Shown here: piece after piece, positions 7,974-16,232 of the stretch
Layout: each line of letters opens with the position of its first letter
Numbering within the stretch: position 1 is the first letter of the stretch
The notes under the pieces: generated by a model
Databases searched by the model: none
Seen by the model: the letters and a program-made list of their open reading frames with translations, nothing else
What the model was told of the DNA's origin: nothing
NCBI RefSeq assembly: GCF_004564275.1
Contig: NZ_SPDV01000026.1
Coordinates: 1-54,376, forward strand
Source of the DNA: Sphingomonas parva (ex Maeng et al. 2020)
GTDB taxonomy: Bacteria; Pseudomonadota; Alphaproteobacteria; Sphingomonadales; Sphingomonadaceae
Direction of reading: 5' to 3'
DNA length: 54,376 nucleotides
Made by a program: the position numbers and the translations under genes

Positions 7974-9604
7974 CCCTCGCCCGAACCGCTCTCGCCTCAA
8001 TTCTCGCCTTGGCGCTCGCGAGCCCCGCCGCGGCCGGCGCGCCCGTCGTCAATGCCCCGGCCGGCGTGGTCAGCGGCGAAGCGGGCGACGGTGTGCGCAT
8101 CTTTCGGGGCCTGCCTTATGCCGCGCCGCCGATCGGCAACCGACGCTGGAAACCGCCGGTGCCGGCCCCGCGCTGGGAAGGAGTGCGCGAGGCGACCCGC
8201 TTCGGCGCGGCCTGCTACCAGCCGCCGTCGCGTCCCGGCAGCATCTATTCCGAGGATGTCGGGCCGATGAGCGAGGACTGCCTGTCGCTCAACGTCTGGA
8301 CGCCGGCGAAGGCGAAGCGGGCTCCGGTGATGGTCTGGATCCACGGCGGCTCGCTGGTCGCCGGCGCGAGCAGCCAGGCGATGTACGACGGCAGCGCGCT
8401 GGCCAGGCGCGGCATCGTCGTCGTGTCGATAAACTACCGGCTCGGGGCGCTCGGCTACCTCGCCCATCCGGAGCTCAGCGCGGAATCGCCCGAAGGCGTC
8501 TCGGGCAATTACGGGCTGCTCGACCAGATCGAGGCACTGCGCTGGATCAGGCGCAACATCGGTGCCTTCGGCGGCGATCCGGCGAACGTCACCGTCGCGG
8601 GAGAGTCGGCGGGCGCGCTCAGCGTCATGTACCTGCTCGCCGCGCCCGCTGCGCGCGGCCTGTTCGACAAGGCGATCCTGCAGAGCGCCTACATGATCTC
8701 GACCCCGGAGCTGAAGACCGCGCGTTTCGGCGAGACCGCGGCCGAGGTGCATGGCGCGGCGCTTGCCGCGAAGCTCGGCGCCGGCTCCCTTGCCGCGCTT
8801 CGCGCGATGGATCCGGCCGAGATCACCAACAAGGCCCCGGCGACCGGCTATCTGCCGTTCGGCACGGTCGACGGAAAGATCCTGCCGCGCCAGCTCGTCG
8901 AGACGTTCGACAAGGGCGAGCAGGCGCCGGTGCCTTTGCTCGCCGGCTTCAACAGCGGCGAGATTCGCTCGCTGCGCTTCCTCGCCCCGCCGGTGCCGCA
9001 GGACGAGGCCGCCTATGTCGCGGCGATCCGGGAACGCTATGGCGACCTTGCCGACGATTTCCTGTCGCTCTACCCGGCCTCGACCATGGCGGAGAGCATC
9101 CTCGCGACGACCCGCGACATGCTCTACGGCTGGACGGCCGAGCGGCTTGCGGCGAAGCAGGCGGCGATCGGCCAGCCGTCGTTCCTCTATTTGTTCGACC
9201 ACGGCTATCCCGCCGCCGACGAGGCCGGGCTGCACGCCTTCCACGCCAGCGAAATCCCCTATGTGTTCGGCACAGAGCGGCGGACGACCGCGCTCTGGCC
9301 GAGAATTCCCGACGGCCCGGGCGAGCAGCGCTTCGGCGCGACGCTGAGCCGCTACTGGACCAGCTTCGTCGCGTCCGGGGCGCCGCGCGCCCCGGGCGCC
9401 CCGCGCTGGGCGCCCTACGCCAAAGGCGAAGCCTTCATGCGCTTCGCAGAACGGGCGCGGGCGGACAGCAACCTGATGCCGGGCATGTACGAGCTCAACG
9501 AAGCCGTCGTCTGCAGGCGCCGCGCGCAGGGTGCGACGCCGTGGAACTGGAACGTCGGCATCGTCGCGCCCGCCCTGCCCGCTGCGGCCCCGGGGTGCCG
9601 ATGA
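7970..9604 (+). CDS. Type-B carboxylesterase, exported
   Basis: The 544-residue alpha/beta hydrolase is of the carboxylesterase/cholinesterase (COesterase) family. A signal peptide (MTLARTALASILALALAS...) predicts export to the periplasm. Diagnostic motifs are FRGLPYAAPP, EDCLSLNVWTP, the oxyanion-hole HGGS and the nucleophile elbow GESAG with Ser213. Glu331 (NSGEIRS) and His425 (AFHASEIPY) complete the Ser-Glu-His triad. It overlaps the MFS gene by 4 bp and the ligase gene by 4 bp (ATGA both times). Role inferred from context: hydrolyse an ester arriving through the TonB receptor, releasing a carboxylic acid. Fumonisin esterase FumD of Sphingopyxis is a known member with similar neighbours (receptor, permease), but no aminotransferase or amine oxidase follows here. 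Confidence 0.9.
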   Translation: MTLARTALASILALALASPAAAGAPVVNAPAGVVSGEAGDGVRIFRGLPYAAPPIGNRRWKPPVPAPRWEGVREATRFGAACYQPPSRPGSIYSEDVGPMSEDCLSLNVWTPAKAKRAPVMVWIHGGSLVAGASSQAMYDGSALARRGIVVVSINYRLGALGYLAHPELSAESPEGVSGNYGLLDQIEALRWIRRNIGAFGGDPANVTVAGESAGALSVMYLLAAPAARGLFDKAILQSAYMISTPELKTARFGETAAEVHGAALAAKLGAGSLAALRAMDPAEITNKAPATGYLPFGTVDGKILPRQLVETFDKGEQAPVPLLAGFNSGEIRSLRFLAPPVPQDEAAYVAAIRERYGDLADDFLSLYPASTMAESILATTRDMLYGWTAERLAAKQAAIGQPSFLYLFDHGYPAADEAGLHAFHASEIPYVFGTERRTTALWPRIPDGPGEQRFGATLSRYWTSFVASGAPRAPGAPRWAPYAKGEAFMRFAERARADSNLMPGMYELNEAVVCRRRAQGATPWNWNVGIVAPALPAAAPGCR

Positions 9605-11187
9605 TCGACGGCACCATGCAGCCTTTCGCGCTGACCCTGGACAAGTTTCTGGAGCATGCGGCCAAATGGCACCGCAATGCGCAAGTCGTCACCGCGCGTG
9701 ACGGCGGCAGCGTCGAGAGGATCGGCTATGCCGAGCTGATGGCGCGCAGCCAGCGCATCTCGGCCGCCCTGGCGGCGCTCGGCACGGGCCGGGGCGATCG
9801 GGTTGCGACGCTGGCCTGGAACACCCAGGCCCATGTCGAGGCCTGGTATGCGATCATGGGCATGGGGGCGGTCTGCCACACCCTCAACCCACGCCTCGCC
9901 CCGCATCAGCTCGCCGCCATGGCGACGCAATCGGACGCGCGGATTCTGATCGTCAGCGCCGACCTGCTTGCCCTCGCCCGGCAGATCGCCGCGAGCGCCC
10001 CGGCGATCGCGCTGCTGCTGGTGATCGACGGCGATGCCGAGGCCGGCTCGGGCCCCGAATGCCGCGCGCTCGAGGATCTGATTGCCGAGACACCCCGCGG
10101 CCTCGCCTGGGGCGATTTCGACGAGAACAGCCCGTCGGGCCTGTGCTTCACGTCGGGGACCACCGGCGCGCCGAAGGGCGTCACCTACACCCACCGGGCC
10201 AGCTTCCTGCACACGCTGCGGCTGCTGCAGGCCGATGTCATGGCGATCTCCGGCCGGGATTCGGTGCTGACCGTCGTGCCGATGTTCCACGCCAATGCCT
10301 GGGGCCTGCCCTTCGCGGTCCCAGCCGCGGGCGGCAAGCTGGTGCTGCCCGGACGCAACAGCGACGGCGCAAGCCTCGCCCGGCTGATCCGTTCGGAGCA
10401 GGTCACCGTCGGGGTCGCGGTTCCGACGGTCTGGCTCGGCCTGGTCGAGCATTTGGAGGCAGTGGGCGGCGACCTGCCGACGCTCGAACGGATCATCGTC
10501 GGCGGAGCGCCGCTCGCCCCCGCCCTCATGGAGCGGATCGAGCGCCGGCTCGGCGTCGTCATCCAGACCAGCTGGGGCATGACCGAATTGTCGCCGTCCG
10601 GCACGGTCGCGCCTCCCTGGCAGACGGAGCGTGACGCGGCGCGTTCGGGGCGGCCGGCGATCGGCGTCGATCTCCTGCTGACCGACGCCGACGGCCGCGC
10701 GCTCGAGGAGCAGCGCGACAGGGAGGGACATCTTCGGGTCCGCGGCGCCGCGGTGGTGCAAAGCTATTTCGGCGAGGCGGAGGCGGCGACCGATGCCGAC
10801 GGCTGGTTCGCGACCGGCGATCTGGCGCGGATCGATTCCGGCGGCAATCTGATCATCACCGGGCGTGCCAAGGACCTGATCAAGTCCGGCGGCGAATGGA
10901 TCAATCCCGCCGAGATCGAGGCGGTGGTCGGGCTCCTGCCGGAAGTCTCGCTCGCCGCCGTGATCGGCCGGCCCGACTCGAAATGGGGCGAGCGCCCGAT
11001 CCTGCTCGTCGAGATGCGCGAACAGCAGACGCTGAGCGACGAGGCACTGCTCGCGCCGCTCGCGGGACGGGTGGCGCCGTGGTGGATCCCCGACGCCGTC
11101 GTGCGGCTGCAGCACATGCCGCTCGCCGCCACCGGCAAGATCGACAAGATCCGCCTGCGCTCGGAATATGGTACCCCGGGTCAATGA
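9601..11187 (+). CDS. Acyl-CoA synthetase (AMP-forming ligase)
   Basis: The 528-residue ANL-superfamily ligase starts at an ATG overlapping the esterase stop. The P-loop is FTSGTTGAPKGVTYTHRA near 182-199. The A5-type motif is SWGMTELSPSGT, the hinge block is DGWFATGDLARID, then GRAKDLIKSGGEWINPAEIE, and the catalytic Lys sits in ATGKIDKIRLR near the C terminus. This is the signature of medium/long-chain or aryl acyl-CoA synthetases, which activate a carboxylate with ATP and CoA in the cytosol. In this operon it would activate the acid released by the esterase. Substrate specificity cannot be read. The stop precedes the preferred TetR start by about 37 bp. Confidence 0.9.
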   Translation: MIDGTMQPFALTLDKFLEHAAKWHRNAQVVTARDGGSVERIGYAELMARSQRISAALAALGTGRGDRVATLAWNTQAHVEAWYAIMGMGAVCHTLNPRLAPHQLAAMATQSDARILIVSADLLALARQIAASAPAIALLLVIDGDAEAGSGPECRALEDLIAETPRGLAWGDFDENSPSGLCFTSGTTGAPKGVTYTHRASFLHTLRLLQADVMAISGRDSVLTVVPMFHANAWGLPFAVPAAGGKLVLPGRNSDGASLARLIRSEQVTVGVAVPTVWLGLVEHLEAVGGDLPTLERIIVGGAPLAPALMERIERRLGVVIQTSWGMTELSPSGTVAPPWQTERDAARSGRPAIGVDLLLTDADGRALEEQRDREGHLRVRGAAVVQSYFGEAEAATDADGWFATGDLARIDSGGNLIITGRAKDLIKSGGEWINPAEIEAVVGLLPEVSLAAVIGRPDSKWGERPILLVEMREQQTLSDEALLAPLAGRVAPWWIPDAVVRLQHMPLAATGKIDKIRLRSEYGTPGQ

Positions 11188-11224
11188 CTTGACGCTTGCC
11201 CTCGCGATACCGAAAGAGGGCCGC

Positions 11225-11911
11225 GTGGCGGACAAGCAGACATCCACGCGACGCTCGACCAAGGCCGAGCAGCGCGCCGAGACGATGGAGCAGATCCTCG
11301 ACGCCGCCGAATATCTGTTCTCGAAGCACGGCCTGTACGGCGTCACCCTCAAGGACGTCGCCAAGCGCGTCGGCGTTCATCACACGCTGCTCAATTACTA
11401 TTTCGAGGACAAGAACAAGCTGTTCGAAGCCGTCTTCTCGCGGCGCGCGCTGGTGACCAGCGAACGGCGGATGAAGGCGCTCGACGAATATGAGACGGCG
11501 GCGGCGGGCAAGCCCAGCGTCGAGGGGGCACTTCGCGCCTTTCTCGACACCGACCTCGATCTTTACATCGAGGGCGGCGACGGCTGGAAGAACTATGCCG
11601 CGCTCGGCGCGCAGGTCGCCAATACCCCCGAATGGGGCGCGCAGCTGATGGACGAGCATTTCGATCCCGTCGTCCTGCGCCTGATCGGGCTTCTCAAGCA
11701 GGCCCTGCCCGATTGCGCGGCCGAGGACATCTTCTGGGGATATCATTTCGTCACCGGCGCGCTGATGCTGACGCTGGCGCGCACCGGGCGCATCGACAAG
11801 CTCTCCGACGGCCTCTGCAAATCCGAGGATTTCGCCGCGGTCAAGGAGCGGATGGCCACCTTCATGGCCGCCGGCTTCCTGGCCGTCTGTCGCCAGCGAT
11901 CGTCCGCCTGA
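11225..11911 (+). CDS. TetR/AcrR family transcriptional regulator
   Basis: The 228-residue regulator starts at GTG 11225, chosen because GAGGG lies 5 bases upstream; an in-frame ATG at 11168 inside the ligase gene would add 19 residues without a ribosome binding site. The N-terminal HTH reads ETMEQILDAAEYLFSKHGLY, then TLKDVAKRVGVHHTLLNYYF, a canonical TetR DNA-binding domain. The C-terminal ligand domain is less conserved, with WKNYAALGAQVANTPEW and a C-terminal helix rich in hydrophobics. It sits between the ester-use genes and the SDR and is the natural candidate to bind the palindromes at 4200-4221 and 11934-11953, released by a pathway intermediate such as an acyl-CoA (inferred). Confidence 0.88.
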   Translation: MADKQTSTRRSTKAEQRAETMEQILDAAEYLFSKHGLYGVTLKDVAKRVGVHHTLLNYYFEDKNKLFEAVFSRRALVTSERRMKALDEYETAAAGKPSVEGALRAFLDTDLDLYIEGGDGWKNYAALGAQVANTPEWGAQLMDEHFDPVVLRLIGLLKQALPDCAAEDIFWGYHFVTGALMLTLARTGRIDKLSDGLCKSEDFAAVKERMATFMAAGFLAVCRQRSSA

Positions 11912-11933
11912 GAACGGCACCCAGCGACAATCA

Positions 11934-11961
11934 TTCACTAGCTTGTGAGTGAACGTTGAAG
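11934..11961 (+). promoter_or_regulatory. TetR operator-like palindrome and -35 before SDR gene
   Basis: TTCACTAGCTTGTGAGTGAA (11934-11953) is an inverted repeat with 6-bp perfect arms TTCACT / AGTGAA. It is followed after 2 bases by TTGAAG (11956-11961), a plausible -35. The position, just behind the TetR gene and just before the SDR ribosome binding site GGGAGGAG, suits repression of the SDR. It resembles the site at 4200-4221. Confidence 0.6.
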
Positions 11962-11996
11962 CCGCTAGTCTTCCCGAAACAACGGGAGGAGCTTCG

Positions 11997-12890
11997 ATGT
12001 CGCTGAACGGTCGGGTCGCTATCGTCACGGGGTCCGGCGGCGGACTGGGGCGCGCCCACGCTGTCTATCTCGCCCGCCAGGGCGCACGCCTGGTGGTCAA
12101 CGACGTCTCGCAGGATGCGGCCGAGCGGGTCGCGCGCGAAATCGCCGCCGCCGGGGGCGAGGCGATCGCCTTCGCTGCCTCGGTGACCGACGAAGCCGCG
12201 GTCGCCACGATGGTCGCCGGCGCGATGGAGGCATGGGGCCGCATCGACATCCTCGTCAACAATGCTGGCATCCTGCGCGACAAGAGCTTCGCCAAGATGA
12301 GCATGGATGACTTCCGGCTGGTCGTGAACGTGCACCTGATGGGCGCCGCGATCTGCAGCAAGGCGGTCTGGGAAATCATGCGCGAGCAGCGCCACGGGCG
12401 GATCGTGATGACCACCTCCTCGTCCGGCCTGTACGGCAATTTCGGCCAGGCGAATTACGGCGCCGCCAAGATGGCGCTGGTCGGGCTGATGCAGACGCTT
12501 GCCCTGGAGGGCGAGAAATACGGCATCAAGGTGAACTGCCTCGCGCCGACCGCGGCCACGCAGATGACCCACGGCGTGCTCTCCGAAGCGAGCCTTCGCG
12601 CCCTCGATCCGGCCCTGGTCAGCCCTGCCCTGCTGGTGTTGACCGGCGACGACGCGCCGACCCGGACGGTGCTCTGCGCCGGCGCCGGGCATTTCGCCAC
12701 CGCCAATGTCACTCTCAGCCAGGGTTGCTACATCGGCGGGGCCGAGGATGCCGGCGAGCTCGCGATCGCGCATTGGAACGAGATCAGCGATCGCAGCGGC
12801 GAGATCGTGCCTGGCTACGGCTTCGTCCAGGCCGAGCGCGAGCTCGCCAGCGCCGGCACGCTCGCGCCGGTCATGGAGGCCCGACGTTAG
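11997..12890 (+). CDS. SDR family oxidoreductase, 3-hydroxyacyl-CoA dehydrogenase type
   Basis: The 297-residue classical short-chain dehydrogenase starts at an ATG behind GGGAGGAG. The NAD(P) motif is TGSGGGLGRA (11-20), followed by LVNNAG, and the catalytic YGAAK has Tyr154 and Lys158. The context NFGQANYGAAKMALVGLMQT and a C-terminal extension beyond the usual 250 residues match SDRs related to the dehydrogenase unit of multifunctional enzyme 2 (HSD17B4), which oxidise 3-hydroxyacyl-CoA. It fits as a beta-oxidation step after the ligase; no hydratase, thiolase or acyl-CoA dehydrogenase is in the cluster, so the pathway must be completed elsewhere. It has its own operator-like palindrome. 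Confidence 0.88.
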   Translation: MSLNGRVAIVTGSGGGLGRAHAVYLARQGARLVVNDVSQDAAERVAREIAAAGGEAIAFAASVTDEAAVATMVAGAMEAWGRIDILVNNAGILRDKSFAKMSMDDFRLVVNVHLMGAAICSKAVWEIMREQRHGRIVMTTSSSGLYGNFGQANYGAAKMALVGLMQTLALEGEKYGIKVNCLAPTAATQMTHGVLSEASLRALDPALVSPALLVLTGDDAPTRTVLCAGAGHFATANVTLSQGCYIGGAEDAGELAIAHWNEISDRSGEIVPGYGFVQAERELASAGTLAPVMEARR

Positions 12891-12948
12891 GGTCGGCCGC
12901 CCGCCGGCACCCGGGTCCTCGCCCAGGCGCCGCCGTCTGCCCGCCTAA

Positions 12949-13070
12949 AGCGCGATCGGCTGAGGTGGAAGCGCTTCGCGCTTCCACAGATGAATCGCGC
13001 TCTATTCAGAGAGTTGAGACCAAGATTCCCGCCTCAGGCTGATTGAGCCTGAGGCGTCAATCTTGGTCTA
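12949..13070 (-). repeat. 122-bp dispersed palindromic repeat, copy 2 (inverted)
   Basis: This is the reverse complement of the 4039-4160 repeat with a few substitutions and small indels. In the minus-strand reading it starts exactly at the TAG stop of the DUF4197 gene, just as copy 1 starts at the stop of the Hsp70-like gene. It has the same two hairpins (CGCCTCAGGC / GCCTGAGGCG arms; TGGAAGCG-CGAA-GCGCTTCCA). The 58 bp between the SDR stop and this repeat hold nothing recognised. Confidence 0.85.
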
Positions 13071-13754
13071 GCGCAGCAGGCCGAACACGCCGATCAGCAC
13101 CGGATCGCCGGTCGCCTGCGGATTCGACCGGATCGCGGCTTCCTCGCGGCCGATCGCGCGGTAGATGCCGCTCGCCGCCTTGCGCGCGACATCGGCCTGG
13201 AGGCCGGTGAAGTCGATGCCGGTGGCGGTCTGGAGCACCCGGTTGATCAGGCCGTTGTCGGCGATCCGCAGAGCGTTGCCGACTCCTGGGAACATGGCGT
13301 CGACGATCGCATCCCCCATGCTGCGCTGGAGGAAGTCGGTCGCGGCCGTCGGGCCGCCGCGGACCAGCGACACCGCGTCGGCGATCGTCATCGTGCGGAT
13401 CGAATCGTAGACGATCGGCGCGGCCGCATCGGCGGCATCGGCCGCGGCATGGTTGACCAGGCGCAGCAGCCGGTCCTGCACGGCGCTGGTGCCGAGCGCG
13501 ACGGTGAGCGCGCGGGTGATTGCGCTGCCGCCGAGCTGCGAGGGAAGCTGGACGCGGGCGAGCTCGTCCTGGAAGAAGCCCTCGTCGGTCAGCAGTTGCG
13601 CGAATGCGCGCTGCGACGAGAGCGTGAGGATGCGGCGGATCGCGTCCTCCAGGCCGAATCCGCCGCCGAGGCCGCTGGCGCAGCCGGGAAGCGCCAGGAT
13701 CGGAACGGCGAGGCCGGTGGCGAGAAGGGTTCGCCGCGAAAGCAACTGGTCCAT
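13068..13754 (-). CDS. DUF4197 domain-containing lipoprotein
   Basis: The 228-residue product starts MDQLLSRRTLLATGLAVPI and has a lipobox-like LALPGC, so it is probably an exported lipoprotein. The body contains FGLEDAIRRILTLSSQRAF and the highly typical YDSIRTMTIADAVSLVRGG followed by ATDFLQRS, hallmarks of DUF4197, a family of all-helical periplasmic proteins of unknown role. The ATG has GGAG 8 bases upstream. It is transcribed away from priA, with 135 bp between the start codons, and its stop codon is fused to copy 2 of the 122-bp repeat. Confidence 0.85.
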   Translation of the reverse strand: MDQLLSRRTLLATGLAVPILALPGCASGLGGGFGLEDAIRRILTLSSQRAFAQLLTDEGFFQDELARVQLPSQLGGSAITRALTVALGTSAVQDRLLRLVNHAAADAADAAAPIVYDSIRTMTIADAVSLVRGGPTAATDFLQRSMGDAIVDAMFPGVGNALRIADNGLINRVLQTATGIDFTGLQADVARKAASGIYRAIGREEAAIRSNPQATGDPVLIGVFGLLR

Positions 13755-13889
13755 GGCCGATACTCCGTTGGGACGGACCGGTAACGACTTCGCCGCGCCA
13801 ACGTTGCATCGGCCGGGTGCGCAGGCGGCGCACGAAGCGGCGCCCTCCCCCTTTCGCACCCTGCGCCAATCGCCATATGGCGGGAAACG

Positions 13890-16055
13890 ATGACCCGTGT
13901 TCGCGTCCTCCTGCTCAATCAGGCGCTCGGCCCCCTCGACTATCGCGTGCCGTACGGCATGGATGTCGCGCCGGGCACGATCGTGCTCGCGCCGCTCGGC
14001 CCGCGGCAGATCACCGGCGTGGTCTGGGAGGCCGACCGGCTGGAGGCGGAGAGCGTCGGCGATAATCGCCTCCGTCCGCTGCTCGCCGCCTACGATCTTC
14101 CGCCGCTCCCTGCGCCGCTGCGGCGGCTGATCGAATGGACGGCCGATTATTATCTCGCCCCCACCGCCGCGGTGCTGCGGATGGCGCTCGCGTCCGCCTC
14201 CGCGCTCGAAGGCGGACGCACCGTCACCGAATATCGCGCGACGGGCCTCGTCCCCGAGCGCCTCACGCCGCAGCGCGCCCAGGCGCTCGAGCGGATCGGC
14301 GAGCGCCAGGGGCTGGTCCGCGAGCTGGCGATGGCGGCGGACGTCTCGGACGGCGTGATCCGTGGCCTGGTCAAGGCGGGGGCGATCGAGGCGGTCGAGG
14401 TGTCGGTCGACGACCCCTTCCCCCTGCCCGATCCCGACCATGCGCCCCCCGCGCTGGAGGCCGCGCAGCGCGACGCCGCCGCCGTCTTCGTCGAGGCGGT
14501 GCGGGCGCCGGACTTTGCGCCGTTCCTGCTCCACGGGGTCACCGGCTCCGGCAAGACCGAGGTCTATTTCGAGGCGGTCGCCGAGGCGCTCCGCCGCGGC
14601 CGCCAGACCTTGGTGCTGCTCCCCGAGATCGCGCTGACCGAGCCGTTCCTCAAGCGCTTCGCCGCCCGCTTCGGGTATGAGCCGGTCGCCTGGCATTCGG
14701 GCCTGCGCCAGTCGCAGCGCCGGCGCGCCTGGCGGGCGATCGCGAGCGGCGACGCCAGGGTGGTGGTCGGCGCACGCTCGTCGCTCTTCCTGCCTTATCC
14801 GAACCTCGGACTGATCGTCGTCGACGAGGCGCACGAGACCAGCTTCAAGCAGGAGGACGGAGTCCAGTATCACGCCCGCGACGTCGCGGTGATGCGCGCC
14901 AAGCTCGAGAAGATTCCGGTGGTCCTCGCCTCCGCCACGCCGGCGATCGAGACCCGGCAGATGGCCGAGATCGGCGTCTATCGCGAGGTGCGCCTCCCCG
15001 GTCGCTACGGCGCGGCGGAGCTGCCCGACATCGAGGCGATCGACCTCATCGCCGAGCCGCCGCCGCGCGGCCGCTGGATCGCGCCGCGGCTCGTCACCGA
15101 GATCGAGGCGACGCTGGCGCGGCGCGAGCAGGCCCTGCTGTTCCTCAATCGCCGCGGCTATGCGCCGCTGACCCTGTGCCGCAATTGCGGCCATCGCTTC
15201 CAATGCCCGAACTGCACGGCGTGGATGGTCGAGCACCGGCTCACGGCGCGGCTTGCCTGCCACCATTGCGGCCACATCATGCCGCCGCCGCACCTCTGCC
15301 CCGAATGCCAGGAGCCGGACAGCCTGGTGCCGGTCGGCCCCGGCGTCGAGCGCATCGCCGACGAGGTGAAGGCGCTGTTCCCCGACGCGCGCACCGCGAT
15401 CGTCACCTCGGACACGATCTGGTCGCCGGCCAAGGCGGCCGAGTTCGTCGCGCGGATGGAGGCGGGCGCGATCGACATCGTCGTCGGGACGCAGCTCGTC
15501 ACCAAGGGCTACCATTTCCCCAACCTCACCCTGGTGGGGGTGATCGACGCCGATCTCGGCCTCGCCGGCGGCGACCTGCGCGCCGCCGAGCGCAGCTTCC
15601 AGCAGATCGCCCAGGTCGCGGGCCGCGCCGGGCGCGGCGAGAAGCCGGGCCGAGTGCTCGTCCAGACCCACGAGCCGACCGCGCCGGTGATCAGCGCCCT
15701 GGTCAGCGGCGACGAGGAGAGCTTCTACGAGGCGGAGACCGAGGCCCGGCGCGAGGCGGCGATGCCGCCGTTCGGGCGCCTCGCCGGAATCATCGTCTCC
15801 TCGGAGGACCTCGGCGAGGCGACCGACACGGCGCGAAGGATTGGCCGGGCGGCGCCGACGATCGAGAACATGGCGGTGTTCGGCCCCGCCCCGGCGCCGC
15901 TGGCGATGCTGCGCGGCCGCCACCGCCAGCGCCTGCTCGTCCACGCCGCGCGCAGCCTCGACGTCCAGGACGTGATCCGCGAATGGCTCGGCGGACTCGA
16001 ATGGCCGCGCAGCGTGCGCGTCGCGGTGGATGTGGATCCCTACAGCTTTCTCTGA
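13890..16055 (+). CDS. priA: Primosomal protein N' (replication restart helicase)
   Basis: The 721-residue superfamily 2 helicase restarts collapsed replication forks. The N-terminal 3'-DNA-binding domain (RVRVLLLNQALGPLDYRVP) is followed by Walker A GVTGSGKT near 216-223 and DEAH (VVDEAHETSF) near 312. The cysteine cluster binding zinc lies around 430-475 (CRNCGHRFQCPNC ... CHHCGH ... CPEC), then helicase motifs V and VI (GTQLVTKGYHFPN, QIAQVAGRAGRGEKPG). Length and order match alphaproteobacterial PriA. It is divergent from the DUF4197 gene and followed by a large inverted repeat. Confidence 0.97.
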   Translation: MTRVRVLLLNQALGPLDYRVPYGMDVAPGTIVLAPLGPRQITGVVWEADRLEAESVGDNRLRPLLAAYDLPPLPAPLRRLIEWTADYYLAPTAAVLRMALASASALEGGRTVTEYRATGLVPERLTPQRAQALERIGERQGLVRELAMAADVSDGVIRGLVKAGAIEAVEVSVDDPFPLPDPDHAPPALEAAQRDAAAVFVEAVRAPDFAPFLLHGVTGSGKTEVYFEAVAEALRRGRQTLVLLPEIALTEPFLKRFAARFGYEPVAWHSGLRQSQRRRAWRAIASGDARVVVGARSSLFLPYPNLGLIVVDEAHETSFKQEDGVQYHARDVAVMRAKLEKIPVVLASATPAIETRQMAEIGVYREVRLPGRYGAAELPDIEAIDLIAEPPPRGRWIAPRLVTEIEATLARREQALLFLNRRGYAPLTLCRNCGHRFQCPNCTAWMVEHRLTARLACHHCGHIMPPPHLCPECQEPDSLVPVGPGVERIADEVKALFPDARTAIVTSDTIWSPAKAAEFVARMEAGAIDIVVGTQLVTKGYHFPNLTLVGVIDADLGLAGGDLRAAERSFQQIAQVAGRAGRGEKPGRVLVQTHEPTAPVISALVSGDEESFYEAETEARREAAMPPFGRLAGIIVSSEDLGEATDTARRIGRAAPTIENMAVFGPAPAPLAMLRGRHRQRLLVHAARSLDVQDVIREWLGGLEWPRSVRVAVDVDPYSFL

Positions 16056-16089
16056 GGCTTCAACCTGAATAGAGGAGGTTCAGATCTCA

Positions 16090-16218
16090 TCCTCCCTGTG
16101 GGCGAAGCCCATGGGGAGGGGGACCAGCCGAAGGCTGGTGGAGGGGCTTGCGCGCCCTTGCCCCTCCACCCCGCTGACGCACGGTCCCCCTCCCCCTCGC
16201 CTTTGGCGACAGGGAGGA
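16090..16218. repeat. Inverted pair of REP-type repeats (BIME-like)
   Basis: Two roughly 58-bp arms (16090-16147 and 16160-16218) are inverted relatives: each, read outside-in, goes TCCTCCCTGT, a short inner palindrome (GGGCGAAGCCC or CGCCAAAGGCG), GAGGGGGACC, then GTGGAGGGGC. They are separated by about 12 bp, so the transcript could form one long hairpin. The unit resembles repeats scattered in many sphingomonad and caulobacter genomes. The right arm supplies the AGGGAGGA just before the protease start. Confidence 0.8.
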
Positions 16219-16232
16219 AGGAATTGGAATTC

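Noticed and set aside
13755-15944. Long minus-strand frame continuous with the DUF4197 gene
   Set aside because: Only the part from 13754 downwards has signal peptide and domain; the rest is antisense to priA.
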